A stretch of 64,000 nt of DNA from Gambelia wislizenii (taxonomy: Eukaryota > Chordata > Lepidosauria > Squamata > Crotaphytidae). This document shows, piece after piece, positions 11,691 to 21,793 of this stretch. The notes beneath the pieces are model-generated. The model was not told the origin of the DNA, did no database searches, and worked only from the letters and a program-made list of their open reading frames with translations. Within the stretch, counting starts at the first letter, position 1. Every line of letters begins with the position of its first letter. The position numbers and the translations under genes were made by a program. Location of the stretch: assembly GCA_030847615.1 (NCBI GenBank), contig JAUMIR010000003.1:32672501-32736500 (forward strand), given 5' to 3'.

Positions 11691-13511
11691 CTTTCTGTGA
11701 CAGTCTGTTAGTCTGCCCCTTGAGTCACAGGGATAACAATTATGTACCACATGGGCATTTGGATAGTGGGAATTAATGTATGACAAGGGTTTTAAAATGG
11801 CACTAGGGGAGTGCAGAGAGGCCAAACTGCACCAGGTGACAGTCGGGGAGAGGAGTTAATATTTAATATTTAATTAATTAAATTATTTAATTTTTAATAT
11901 TTAATTTAATATTTAATATTTATATAGGTTTGTGCCCAGTTGGAGTCCTCTACTGACATAAGTCTCTTTGATCCAGCAGAGGCTTCTGGAAGGTGGAAGA
12001 AACTAGATGGAACTTATTAGAAGCCACATGTGGGTCTTGTTTACAATTCTATGAGTGCTGGTTTGGGTAGGCTTTCCAGAACACGAATAGTGTTCTTATA
12101 CCAGACAGTCTAAGAAAGAAAATGATTTTAAACAGGAAAAAAATACAGGTCACCTCCCCATCAAAAAATGCACATGATCAGTACCCGTGGTTTCAATTAT
12201 ACATTGCCTGAAAGATATGGTCTTTCTAAGCATTTCCTGGGTCGTCCAACATGACTCTATGGTAACTTCCAGTAGAAGTTACTATAGAGTTACACTGGAG
12301 AAGCAGCCTCTCTAGGCATTTCCTAGGTCCTTGTGCACAATTCTATGGGGTTCACTATTACCCGCAGGTTCAAGTATTCACAGTAAGTCTGGTAACATAT
12401 CACCGCAGATATGGTGTACAACCGGTATTAGTTTTTATTGCTGAGTGCAGATTTTGTGACAGAGGAAAGCTTCAGGAAGGTACACACTACATTTTCCAAA
12501 AAAAGAAAAAATGCAGAGATAAAAATGGCTTACAGATATCAAATTAATGTTTGGAAGTAACAAGTGAACATTCTCATTACACTAAACTCTACAAAATTTA
12601 ATCAGGAGCATGAGGGGATAATCACCATTCACTTTGTTAGCTCCTTATTAACACCCAAAATTACCCAGAGTGACTACATCTCAATATATAATTCTCTTGG
12701 GTATGTTGCCTTTCCCCATGTGCTGATTGGTTGCTCAGGAAACACACCCAACCCCCACCGAACTAATGACCACCGACATGCAAATTCCCTCTCCACCTCA
12801 CAATCCACTCAATCTGCATCACCACCTTACAAGGACCCCTCACTCCCTCAGACACTCATCGGTCATGGGTTGTGGTGGGATCCAGGCAGTCAACTTCCTG
12901 CCAGGGAGAAGAAGGAGAGCAGCTTCTGGGCAGCCATTTTGAGTTTGAATTTTTTTCAAACAAGGATCCTGCCCTCTCCTCTCTCCCTCAGCCACTCATC
13001 AGTCATGGCCTGCAATGGGATCCAGGCAGTCAACTGGCGGTGGGACGCTGCTGCCACCACTGCAATGGGACCCAGGCAGTCAACTGGCGGTGGTCACAGC
13101 AGGATAACAGAGCAAGTCACACTCATCAATTCCAGGAAACGTGTGGAATGCTGAGAAGGGGGAGGAGGAATTTACATCCACTGGCCTATCTTACAGGGTT
13201 GTTGTGAGGTCTAGTGGGCATTTTGGGGGAGTTTTTTTAATGGCGTATGGTATGACTAGTTAATTCGATAACTCTGCCTTGTTACTGGGAATGAGTCACA
13301 ACAAGGCATAAACATACTATTTCCTGGCATTTCCTCAGTCCAAGCCTCTTTACAAAAGCTATCCATTAATATGTTAGATAAATTTGAGAGGGCACTTGCA
13401 CACAGAAAAAAGGTAGATAGTGTTAAAATGGAACTGAGCAGAGAGAAATGGCTGCCACCAGACACCACTCACTGGGTACTGTGGAGTGAGTCACTCACAA
13501 AAGGCCAATGT
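11691..13511. other. Mostly unassigned; AT tract, possible MITE, short local repeats
   Basis: Contents noted: an AT-only tract at 11,856-11,927; a stretch at about 12,120-12,430 whose ends (acccgtggtttcaat and ccgcagatatgg) look like an old Tigger-type element; three imperfect copies of a phrase like 'gggatccaggcagtcaact' near 12,878, 13,017 and 13,068; and a SINE-like scrap 'cttacagggttgttgtgagg' at about 13,190-13,210. A 196-codon open frame at 12,564-13,154 runs across these repeats and is not taken as a gene. Confidence 0.35.
11856..11927. repeat. AT-rich low-complexity tract
   Basis: About 70 bp composed only of A and T in irregular 'taatattta' units. Confidence 0.9.
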
Positions 13512-13740
13512 CATAGAATCATAGAATCATAGACTTGGAAGAGACCATGAGGGCCATCTAGTCCAACCCCATCCTGCCCTACAGGAATACCCAATCAAAG
13601 CACCCTCGACAGAATACCATCCAGCCTCTGTTGAAAAACCTCCAAAGAAGGAGATTCCACCACACTTCCAGGCAGCACATTCCATAAAACCATAGACCCA
13701 TCTATAGTTGTCCTGTAGCAGCTGCCTAGTCAAGAGCTGG
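13512..13740 (-). mobile_element. CR1 LINE 3' end fragment
   Basis: Starts with the inverted CR1 3' octamer repeats (tcatagaatcatagaatcat) and continues with the reverse complement of the CR1 3'UTR and last codons, as in 20,560-20,769. Severely 5'-truncated, so nothing is coded. Confidence 0.85.
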
Positions 13741-13912
13741 GAATATAACTCTAGAAAAAAAGTAAAAAGAAATGTAGGAACAAAAAAGCAGAGCAATATT
13801 ACTTAGAAACCTATTAGTTTCTTGGCTGGTGAGGTGCTGATGCAGCCAAGTCACACTGCATCCTCTAACACAGCTGCCAAATTTCAACAGGATCTGGATA
13901 GGTGCAGAATAC

Positions 13913-13942
13913 AGAGTACAGTACAGTACAGTACAGTACACT
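13913..13942. repeat. Pentanucleotide microsatellite (ACAGT)n
   Basis: Five tandem acagt units in a row are visible within about 30 bp. Confidence 0.85.
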
Positions 13943-14065
13943 ATTTGGAGAGCCCTTTGTATTTTGGCATTTGTGTTTAGGCTGATGATGAAATCATGAG
14001 AACACCAAACTTCAGTCAGTATCATAGAAATGGAAGGGACTTCATAGGTGGTCAAATCCAATCCC

Positions 14066-14568
14066 TTCCTCACCTGGAATACTGTGTCCAGTTCTTGGCA
14101 CCACAATTCCAGAAGGATATGGACAAGCTGAATCATGTCTAGAAGAGGGCAACCGAAACAGTGGGAGGTCTGGAAGCCATGTCCTATGAGGAGAAGCTTA
14201 GAGAGCTGAGAAGTTTAGCCTGGGGAAGAGAAGGTTAAGAGTGGACATGATAGCCATGTATAAATATTTGAAGAGATGCCATACTGAGGATGGAGCAAGC
14301 TTGTTTTCTGCTGCTCTAGAGACAAGAACATGGAACAATGGACTCAAACTAAAGGAAAAGAGATTCCTTCTAAACATTAGGAAGAAGTTCCTGACAGTAA
14401 GAGCTGTTCAGCAGTGGAATGCACTGCCTTGTAGTATGTTGGAGTCTCCTGTTTTTAAGCAGAGCGTGGATGGCCATCTTTTGGGAACACTTTGATTGTT
14501 TATTCCTGCATAGCAGGGGGCTGGACTGGATGGCCCCTGTGGTCTCTTCCAACTCTATGAATCTATGA
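14066..14568 (+). mobile_element. CR1 LINE 3' fragment
   Basis: Begins at the 'cacctggaatactgtgtcc' block of CR1 ORF2 and runs to the 3' end octamers (ctatgaatctatga). The reading frame is interrupted near 14,140 and 14,216. A 5'-truncated dead copy typical of CR1. Confidence 0.85.
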
Positions 14569-14660
14569 AAGGTAAACTCCCTCTGAAAATCTTGGCAAGA
14601 AAATCCCAAGGGTTGCCATAAGTCAATAACAAGTTGAAGGCACACAACAACAAAAAAAGT
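14569..14660 (+). mobile_element. SINE 3' tail fragment (Sauria-SINE/BovB-like)
   Basis: The segment 'ttgccataagtcaataacaa' followed by 'gttgaaggcacacaacaaca' is the characteristic 3' tail of squamate tRNA-derived SINEs, which is related to the 3' end of BovB-type LINEs. The tRNA-derived head is absent. Confidence 0.6.
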
Positions 14661-15199
14661 GGGATGGGTTGATCATATCTTTAGAGCTCTGTAGGGTTTT
14701 AGCAGTCTTATTTTTTTCTCTCCCAGGTCCTGGACTGCTGCTCCTTTTTAGCAGAAAAGCCAGCTGTCATAATTAATTGATGGAAAAGATTCAGCAAGGT
14801 GGGCAATCCATCTGGTGAGAATTTCTGCATCTTAAAAAAGGAGAGAAAACTACATTTTTTCATGAAAATGTGTACCAGTAAATGCCAGTTTACAGGTACA
14901 GTGCTGTTGCATTGTGAAGAGTATCTGTTGTTCTTGGCACTAAGAATTTTATGATGGGAGATTCTCAAATTAGTACTTTCAGTACTCTCGGTACTTTCAT
15001 GTACTCCACTAGGGGCAAAATAGCTTTAGTTTCCTTCGTTTCTCTTTTTTAATTACAAGTATATCCAGGCAGGAACAAGAAGAAACTTTTGCTTGGCTCA
15101 AATAAAATGTTCAGTACCTGTTCCACTGGATATTTGTGGAATTATTATAGAAGTCTATATAGAAGTGATTGCTATCATCTGACAGTAACTTAACATGTC
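14661..15199. other. Unassigned stretch
   Basis: About 540 bp between a SINE tail and the old CR1. No recognisable feature. Confidence 0.3.
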
Positions 15200-16738
15200 T
15201 TACCATAATGGTTTCTTTAGACACCTCCCATTTTCCCTCCTCATTGGAACTGTTTGAAATTGTGCCTTCAATATCTCACTTTTTAGAAACTCTCTTCCAT
15301 CATGCACTCCCTTCTCTTTTAGTATTCTTGACCATGGGATCACCCCAGTAATTCCCTAAGTTTTCTGAAATCAGCTTTCTTAAAGTCTAGAAGGCATGTC
15401 TGACTATGCTTGGCTTCCCCTTTCCTCTGTATAACAAACTCCAGGAGAACAAGGTCACTTCCTCCCCAAAGGATCCCACCACTTCCACCCCATTAACCAG
15501 ATCATCTCTATTGGTTAGGATCAGATCTAAAATAGCCTACCCCGTACTGATGGTAGCTTGCCTTTTCTACTTTCTGAACAATAAAATTGTCTCCAAGGCA
15601 AGTGAGGAATTTGTTGGGTGTTAAATTTTTGGCAGAGTTGGACTTCCAACAAATATCAGGATAGTTAAAATCCCCCATTATTACTACATCTCTCCTGTCT
15701 GAATGTGCAGTCATGTCTTCTAGGAATGCATCAGCCAAGTCCTCAGTTTGGCTTCGAGGTCTGTAGTAGATCCCCACAACCACATCCCTGCTGTTTCTGT
15801 CCCCCTTGATTTTTTTTTTTTTTTAGTTTTAATATCTTTATTGTCCCCCTTGATTTTTACACAGATGCTCTTAACCTGGCTCCCAGGATTTAAGTCATGG
15901 ATCTGTTCACAGGCGTACAGATCCTTAATGTATAATGCGACTCCACCACCTTTCTATTTCATCTATTTCTCTAAAATAGGTTATACCCCTCTATTAGCAC
16001 ATTCCAATAATGAGACTCATCCCACCAGGTTTCAGTGATGCCTATAAAATTATATTTGCTTTGCTGTGCTAAGAGTTCGAGTTCATCCTGTTTATTTCCC
16101 ATGCTCTGTGCATTAGTATAGAGACATCTAATAATTTAATTAGGTAAGACCATGGGCCGTTCCCCCTATCTGTCTTTTAAAGGTTTTATTCCTCCCACTG
16201 CTGGGCTCTTGTACTATTTGCTTTGTTCTCTGTATAACATTTGGGCTATTATCTCCAGCACTTGATGAACTCCTGTCCTCATGAATACTGTCTCCCTCCC
16301 GCACACAACTCAGTTTAAAGCCCTCCTAATCAGATCTTTCAGCTTCTTCGTAAAAACATTCCTACTAACTGCTGTGAGATGCAACCCATCCCTTGTCAGT
16401 ATTCCACCTCCATGAAACCACACCCCATGGTCCAGGAAGCCAAACCGTTGCCACTGGTTTACCTTCACTGTCTTTCTTTGCCTTCCTGGGCCATGCCCTT
16501 CCACTGGAAGGACAGATGAAATGACTATCTGTGAATCCAAGTCCTTCAGCTTCCTACCCAGAACATCATAATCCCTTTTGATATTCTGAAGGCTATGCCT
16601 TGAAGTATCATTGGTTCCCACATGGACCAAAATGAAGGGATAACGGTCAATGGGCTTCACAAATCTCATCAGCCTCTCTGTTACATCATGGATTTTTGCA
16701 CCTGGGAGAAAGCACACCTCTTGAGACAAAAGTACAGC
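15200..16738 (-). pseudogene. Old CR1: ORF2 endonuclease part and ORF1 C-terminal half
   Basis: Reverse-strand CR1 remnant. From 16,729 to 16,310 is the C-terminal part of ORF1, an SGNH-type esterase: LVHVGTNDTSRHS and a DGLHLT motif are intact, about two thirds identical to the young ORF1. Downstream on the minus strand comes an ORF2 endonuclease portion ([27 protein letters not shown] near 15,660) and the linker up to about 15,200, where homology stops; the RT domain is missing on this side. ORF1 is cut at 16,738 exactly where the young CR1 inserted, and continues at 20,770-21,306. A small poly-A insertion lies at 15,815-15,842. Confidence 0.85.
15815..15842 (-). mobile_element. Tiny 5'-truncated retroinsertion (poly-A plus ~18 bp)
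   Basis: The old CR1 sequence is interrupted by about 28 bp that read, on the minus strand, aataaagatattaaaact followed by an A run. A direct repeat of about 16 bp beginning gtcccccttgatttt flanks it (15,799-15,814 and 15,843-15,858). That is the structure of an L1-type insertion truncated almost to its tail. Only the tail and duplication are seen, so the exact source family is inferred. Confidence 0.75.
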
Positions 16739-16791
16739 TTAGCATTCTCAGCGTTAACTAAGAGTTCTTAGATTACCTAAAAGCTCTCATC

Positions 16792-17769
16792 ATGGACACT
16801 GAGGGGACTGCAGCAGTCACTTGTAACACTTGTGCGATGTTTGTATTCTTGTCTACAGACGTGGAGAACTTCACATGCACCAAATGCAAGCTGGTAGCCC
16901 TCTTGGAGGAGAAAGTACAGCAGCTGGAGACACGGGTAGCTACACTTCAACAGATTCGGGAGCAAGAGGTTTTCCTGGACAGAACAGAACGAACACTCTT
17001 GGATGGGGACCGCACAGAGGAAGTGGCTGTGGAGGAGAGGGTCACTTCACGGACACAGGAAGTAGACAGCTGGAGGAATGTCACACACAGAACAAGAAAA
17101 TCCAGGGATTCTTCCAGCAGCTTGCAGCTACAGAATCGATTCGAAGCCCTTTCCCTTATCAAGGACAACGAGGAAGAACAGCATGGACAGACTTCAGGGG
17201 TAGAGCAGGGAACCTTGAGAGGACCACCGCAAGGAACAGCAGCTGCGAAGCCTCAGCGGAGGCGTGTGGTGGTGGTGGGGGACTCCTTGCTGAGGGGTAC
17301 AGAAGCAGTGGTATGTGGGCCTGACAAGATGACTCGGGAGGTGTGTTGTCTCCCTGGGGCAAAGATCTGTGATGTGACCGAGAGGCTGACAAGACTCGTC
17401 AAGCCTACGGATCATTACCCCTTCCTTTTGGTCCATGTGGGAACCAATGATACTGCAAGGCACAGCTTTCCCAAGATCAGAAGAGATTATGAGGCCCTGG
17501 GGAGGAAGCTGAAAGAAATGAACGCACAGGTGGTCATCTCGTCTCTTCTGCCAGTTGAAGGGCATGGTCCAAGAAGGGAGAGGAAAATAGCCGACGTAAA
17601 CAACTGGCTCCGTAGATGGTGTCGCCGAGAACAAATTGGATTCTTGGATCATGGACTGCGCTTCCATGCGGGGGGACTTCTGGCAAGAGATGGGGTGCAT
17701 CTTACAACAGTTGGAAGAAACATTTTTGCCAACAGTCTCAAGAATTTGATCAGGAGGGCTTTAAACTGA
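16792..17769 (+). CDS. CR1 ORF1 protein: zinc motif plus SGNH esterase
   Basis: A 325-residue ORF1 product of a CR1 LINE. CR1 ORF1 proteins bind nucleic acid and carry a lipolytic-type esterase domain; their exact role in retrotransposition is not settled. Seen here: a CxxC...CxxC zinc-like pair at residues 11/14 and 29/32; a short leucine-rich, heptad-like stretch at about 34-70; a charged linker; then an SGNH hydrolase with GDS at 163-165 (nucleophile Ser165), GTND at 217-220 and DGVH at 300-303 (Asp300, His303). All three catalytic positions are present. The ATG at 16,792 is chosen because the translation from it aligns with the older copy's ORF1 start near 21,306 on the minus strand. The stop lies 5 nt before ORF2's ATG, suggesting reinitiation or coupled translation. 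Confidence 0.92.
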   Translation: MDTEGTAAVTCNTCAMFVFLSTDVENFTCTKCKLVALLEEKVQQLETRVATLQQIREQEVFLDRTERTLLDGDRTEEVAVEERVTSRTQEVDSWRNVTHRTRKSRDSSSSLQLQNRFEALSLIKDNEEEQHGQTSGVEQGTLRGPPQGTAAAKPQRRRVVVVGDSLLRGTEAVVCGPDKMTREVCCLPGAKICDVTERLTRLVKPTDHYPFLLVHVGTNDTARHSFPKIRRDYEALGRKLKEMNAQVVISSLLPVEGHGPRRERKIADVNNWLRRWCRREQIGFLDHGLRFHAGGLLARDGVHLTTVGRNIFANSLKNLIRRALN

Positions 17770-17774
17770 GTCAA

Positions 17775-20687
17775 ATGGGGGAGGGAGACAGTATTTTGGA
17801 AGGCAAAAGGGCTGGAGAAAATAGTCAAACTGTCATAGAGGGAACAAGGCAAACAGCGCAAGGACCCAACAGTGGGAGGCAAAAAAACTTGCACAGGGAG
17901 CAAGTAAAGGGAACACATGGTCTCAGATGTCTCTACACTAATGCACAGAGCATGGGAAATAAGCAAGATGAACTTGAACTCCTTGCACTACAAAACAAAT
18001 ATGATATAATAGGCGTTACTGAAACCTGGTGGGACGAGTCTCATGATTGGAATGTAGGAATAGAGGGGTATAACCTTTATAGGAGAAACAGGCCAAACAG
18101 GAAAGGAGGAGGAATAGCATTATATGTCAGGGATATTTACACCAGTGAAGTGATCCATGACATCAATACTGGAAGCCAGGTGGAGAGCATCTGGATAAAA
18201 ATTAAAGGGGAGGGAAACAACAGGGATGTTATTGTGGGACTCTACTACAGACCCCCAAATCAGACAGAGGAATTGGATGTTGCCTTTCTAGAACAGATGA
18301 ACATACATGCAGAAAGGAGAGATGTAGTAGTGATGGGTGACTTCAACTATCCTGATATTTGCTGGCAATCTAACTCAGCCAAAACTACAAGGTCTAGCAA
18401 ATTCCTTACATGCCTGGAAGACAATTTCATGGTCCAAAAGGTGGAAGAGGCAACAAGGGGGTCAGCTATTTTAGATCTGATCCTAACCAACAGAGATGAC
18501 CTGGTTAATGGGGTGCAAGTGGTGGGATCCTTAGGTGAGAGTGATCATGTTCTCCTGAAGTTTGTTATACAATGGAAAGGAGAAGCCAGGCATAGTCAGA
18601 CACGCATTCTTGACTTTAGGAGAGCTGATTTCAATAAACTCAGGGAAATACTGGGGATGATCCCATGGTCAAGAATACTAAAAGAGAAGGGACCTCAAGA
18701 CGGATGGGACTTTCTCAAAAGGGAGATACTGAAGGCACAATTTCAAACAGTACCATTGAGGAAGAAAAATGGGAGGTGTCTCAAGAAACCAGGATGGATG
18801 ACTAAAGAACTTTCAATGGAGCTAAGTTTTAAACTGAACATGTATAGGAAATGGAAAAGGGGGGAAATCACCAAAGAAGAATTCAAACAGATAGCGAACA
18901 CGTGTAGGAGTAAAGTCAGAAAAGCTAGAGCACAGAATGAGCTCAGGCTTGCTAGGGAGGTTAAGAACAATAAAAAGGGTTTTTTTGGGTATGTCCGCAG
19001 CAAAAGGAGGAAGAAGGAAATGATAGGGCCGCTACGTGGAGAAGATGGCAAAATGCTAACAGGGGACAGAGAAAAGGCAGAATTACTCAACACCTTCTTT
19101 GCCTCAGTGTTTTCAGAAAAGGAAAAGGAGGACCAACCTGAGGAGAATGGAACAGAGGGCACAATAGGGGAAATCCAGCTCAAAATAAGTAAAGAGGTAG
19201 TACAGGAATACCTTCTTAATCTAAATGAATTTAAATCTCCAGGACCAGATGAACTACATCCAAGAGTATTAAAAGAGCTGGCAAATATAATCTCAGAGCC
19301 ATTGGCAATAATATTTGAGAACTCCTGGAGAACAGGAGAAGTCCCAGCAGACTGGAGGAGGGCAAACGTTGTTCCCATCTTCAAAAAGGGGAAAAAAGAG
19401 GATCCCAACAACTATCATCCAGTTAGTCTGACATCAATACCAGGGAAGATTCTAGAGCAGATCATTAAACAGAGAGTCTGTGAACATTTAGAAGGCAATG
19501 CCATAATCACAAAAAGTCAGCATGGGTTTCAGAGAAACAAGTCATGCCAGACTAATCTGATCTCTTTTTTTGATAAAGTTACCAGCTTGGTAGATGAAGG
19601 GAATGCTGTGGACATTGCATACCTTGATTTCAGTAAGGCCTTTGACAAGGTTCCCCATGACATTCTTGCAAACAAGCTTGTAGAATGTGGGCTAGACAAG
19701 TTAACTGTTCAATGGATTTGTAATTGGTTGACCGGCCGAACCCAAAGGGTGCTCAGCAGTGGCTCCTCTTCGTCTTGGAAAGATGTGACCAGTGGGGTGC
19801 CACAGGGTTCTGTCCTGGGCCCAGTGCTATTCAACATCTTTATCAATGACTTAGATGAGGGAATTAGGGGCATACTTATCAAATTTGCAGATGACACCAA
19901 ATTGGGAGGAGTAGCTAATACCCTAGAGGACAGGATCAAAATTCAGAATGACCTGGATAGACTGGAGAGCTGGGCCAAAGCTAACAAAATGAAATTCAAT
20001 AAGGAGAAATGTAAAGTACTGTATTTAGGGCGGAAAAATGAAATGCATAAATATAGGATGGGAGAGACCTGGCTGAATGAGACTACGTGCGAAAGGGATC
20101 TAGGAGTCCTAGTAGACCACAAGTTGAACATGAACCAACAGTGTGATGCGGCAGCTAAAAAGGCCAATGCAATTTTGGGCTGTATCAATAGAAGTATAGT
20201 GTCTAGATCAAGGGAAGTAATAGTGCCATTCTATTCTGCCTTGGTCAGACCTCACTTAGAATACTGTGTCCAGTTCTGGGCACCACAATTCAGAAAGGAT
20301 ATTGACAAATTGGAGCATGTCCAGAGAAGGGCAACTAAAATGGTGAAAGGTCTGGAAACGATGCCTTATGAGGAGAGACTTAGGGAGCTGGGTATGTTTA
20401 GCCTGGAAAAAAGACGGTTTAGAGGCGATATGATAGCCCTGTTTAAGTATTTGAAGGGATGTCACGCTGAGGATAGAGCAGGCTTGTTTTCTGCTGCTCC
20501 AGAGACTGGAACACGGAGCAATGGGTGCAAGCTCCAGGAACAGAGATTCCACCTCAACATGAGGAGGAACTTTTTGACAGTAAGAGCTGTTCGGCAGTGG
20601 AACACACTCCCTCGGAGCGTGGTGGGGTCTCCTTCCTTGGAGGTCTTTAAACAGAGGCTGGATGGCCATCTGTCGGGGATGCTTTGA
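17775..20687 (+). CDS. CR1 ORF2: APE endonuclease and reverse transcriptase
   Basis: A 970-residue polyprotein that would nick chromosomal DNA and reverse-transcribe the element RNA. The endonuclease occupies about residues 50-260, with Asn56, Glu83 (VTETWW), Asp189/Asn191 (GDFNYP), Asp234 and SDH at 256-258 all present. RT occupies about 470-760: SPGPDELHPRVLKEL, YLDFSKAFDKVPH (Asp618), SGVPQGSVLGPVLF and FADDTK (Asp706/Asp707). No stop or frameshift occurs. One suspicious change: the motif usually written NYRPVSL in non-LTR RTs reads NYHPVSL at His548 (codon CAT at 19,416-19,418), which a CpG transition from CGT would explain and which may impair activity. The frame is open upstream to 17,616, but the ATG at 17,775, 5 nt after ORF1's stop, is the natural start. 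Confidence 0.93.
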   Translation: MGEGDSILEGKRAGENSQTVIEGTRQTAQGPNSGRQKNLHREQVKGTHGLRCLYTNAQSMGNKQDELELLALQNKYDIIGVTETWWDESHDWNVGIEGYNLYRRNRPNRKGGGIALYVRDIYTSEVIHDINTGSQVESIWIKIKGEGNNRDVIVGLYYRPPNQTEELDVAFLEQMNIHAERRDVVVMGDFNYPDICWQSNSAKTTRSSKFLTCLEDNFMVQKVEEATRGSAILDLILTNRDDLVNGVQVVGSLGESDHVLLKFVIQWKGEARHSQTRILDFRRADFNKLREILGMIPWSRILKEKGPQDGWDFLKREILKAQFQTVPLRKKNGRCLKKPGWMTKELSMELSFKLNMYRKWKRGEITKEEFKQIANTCRSKVRKARAQNELRLAREVKNNKKGFFGYVRSKRRKKEMIGPLRGEDGKMLTGDREKAELLNTFFASVFSEKEKEDQPEENGTEGTIGEIQLKISKEVVQEYLLNLNEFKSPGPDELHPRVLKELANIISEPLAIIFENSWRTGEVPADWRRANVVPIFKKGKKEDPNNYHPVSLTSIPGKILEQIIKQRVCEHLEGNAIITKSQHGFQRNKSCQTNLISFFDKVTSLVDEGNAVDIAYLDFSKAFDKVPHDILANKLVECGLDKLTVQWICNWLTGRTQRVLSSGSSSSWKDVTSGVPQGSVLGPVLFNIFINDLDEGIRGILIKFADDTKLGGVANTLEDRIKIQNDLDRLESWAKANKMKFNKEKCKVLYLGRKNEMHKYRMGETWLNETTCERDLGVLVDHKLNMNQQCDAAAKKANAILGCINRSIVSRSREVIVPFYSALVRPHLEYCVQFWAPQFRKDIDKLEHVQRRATKMVKGLETMPYEERLRELGMFSLEKRRFRGDMIALFKYLKGCHAEDRAGLFSAAPETGTRSNGCKLQEQRFHLNMRRNFLTVRAVRQWNTLPRSVVGSPSLEVFKQRLDGHLSGML

Positions 20688-20752
20688 TTGTGATTTCCTG
20701 CGTGGCAGGGGAGTTGGACTGGATGGCCCTCGTGGTCTCTTCCAACTCTGCA

Positions 20753-20769
20753 ATTCTATGATTCTATGA
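20753..20769 (+). repeat. CR1 3' terminal octamer repeats
   Basis: Two tandem ATTCTATG octamers close the element. CR1 RT is thought to use this short repeat to recognise the RNA 3' end; here it marks the exact right boundary. Confidence 0.85.
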
Positions 20770-21450
20770 TCTTATCAGGCCCACAAACTACTGATTCTGT
20801 ACCCCTCAGCAAAGAATCTCCTACCACCACCACACCTCCTCCGAGGATTGGCAGAGGCCAATCTGTGTGCTGAACTGTCCAAGGTCTCATGCACATTCTC
20901 TGAGGCCTGGCTCCATTGCTTTCCTTCCCATTCCTTGTCATCACTGACAAGGGAGAAAGCTTCAAACTGGTTCTGTAGTGCCAAACTCATAGAATGGCCT
21001 CTTATCCTTCTACTGCTACAAGTCACATTCTTCCAAACATTGACCTCCTGTGTATCAGAAGTAACCTCCTCCAGAGAGACATCCCCTGCATGTTCCTGAA
21101 CCAGGACCTTCTGCTCTGCTCTGTCTAAGAAAACCTTCTGCTCCTTAATATGCTGTATAGTGGTTAATCAGGCCTCAAGTTGCTGGACCTTCTCTTCCAG
21201 CAACACAATCAACTTGCACTTGCTGCAGCTCTGCACATCCACAGTCAAGAAGACAAACATCCCACAGCTGTTGAAGGTGACTGCAACAGTTCCCTCACTG
21301 TCCATACTGAATACTCTGAAGTAGGCACTAGAACAGAACTCTGTGCTTCCCCCTCAAAGTCCCCCACTAAGCACCCATGCCAAACACCCCTGTTGGCCTC
21401 TTTCCTGTATGCCTGGCTCCTATACACCTCGCTTCAGAGACTGGGACTTC
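20770..21450 (-). pseudogene. Old CR1: 5' leader and ORF1 N-terminal half
   Basis: The minus strand holds about 150 bp of leader (21,450-21,307), then ORF1 from an ATG near 21,306 with a start resembling MDSEGT and a decayed zinc-like region. It continues past a stop to the esterase start GGGVVVVGDSLLRGTESVVCG and is cut at 20,770 by the young CR1. The reading frame resumes in the fragment ending at 16,738. It abuts a plus-strand CR1 3' half at about 21,456, head to head. Confidence 0.85.
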
Positions 21451-21793
21451 AGCTTAGATGACTTAGTTGATGGGGTAGAGGAAAGTCTTATCAAGTATGC
21501 AGATGACATAAAACAAGCAGGGTGGGTAACAGATAGGAACAGAATTCAAAAGAACCTAGATAAGTTAAATTGAGCAGAAATTAATACAATAAAATTCAAT
21601 AGGGACAAATGCAAAATTCTACATTTAGGCCACACAAATCAAATGCATAAGTATAAGATGGGGGATGCATGGCTCAGTATACTACATGCAAAAAGGATCT
21701 TGTGATTATTGTTGATCATAAAATGAGCAAGAGTCAGCAGTGTTGATGCAGCACCAAAAAAGGAGAATACTATTTTAGCCTGCGTTAATAAAA

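Larger units (their letters stand above)
16739..20769 (+). mobile_element. Young CR1 LINE with both ORFs open
   Basis: A 4.03-kb CR1-clade non-LTR retrotransposon. It holds a short 5' leader of about 53 bp, ORF1 (16,792-17,769), ORF2 (17,775-20,687) and an 81-bp 3'UTR ending in two ATTCTATG octamers (20,753-20,769), the normal CR1 terminus. It interrupts an older minus-strand CR1 cleanly: 'gagaca' at 16,733-16,738 would join 'tcttatc' at 20,770-20,776, so there is no target duplication, as usual for CR1. The leader may be truncated, since the older copy shows about 150 bp upstream of its ORF1. It is the only element in the window with an intact coding set, which implies recent insertion. Confidence 0.93.

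Noticed and set aside
12564..13154. A 196-codon open frame
   Set aside because: It runs over imperfect local repeats, has no recognisable domain, and an alternative frame is equally open.
17616..17774. Upstream extension of CR1 ORF2 overlapping ORF1
   Set aside because: The overlap is open by chance; the ATG 5 nt after ORF1's stop gives the natural ORF2 start.
18743..19411. A 222-codon antisense frame inside the young CR1
   Set aside because: A shadow of CR1 ORF2 on the opposite strand; no independent support.
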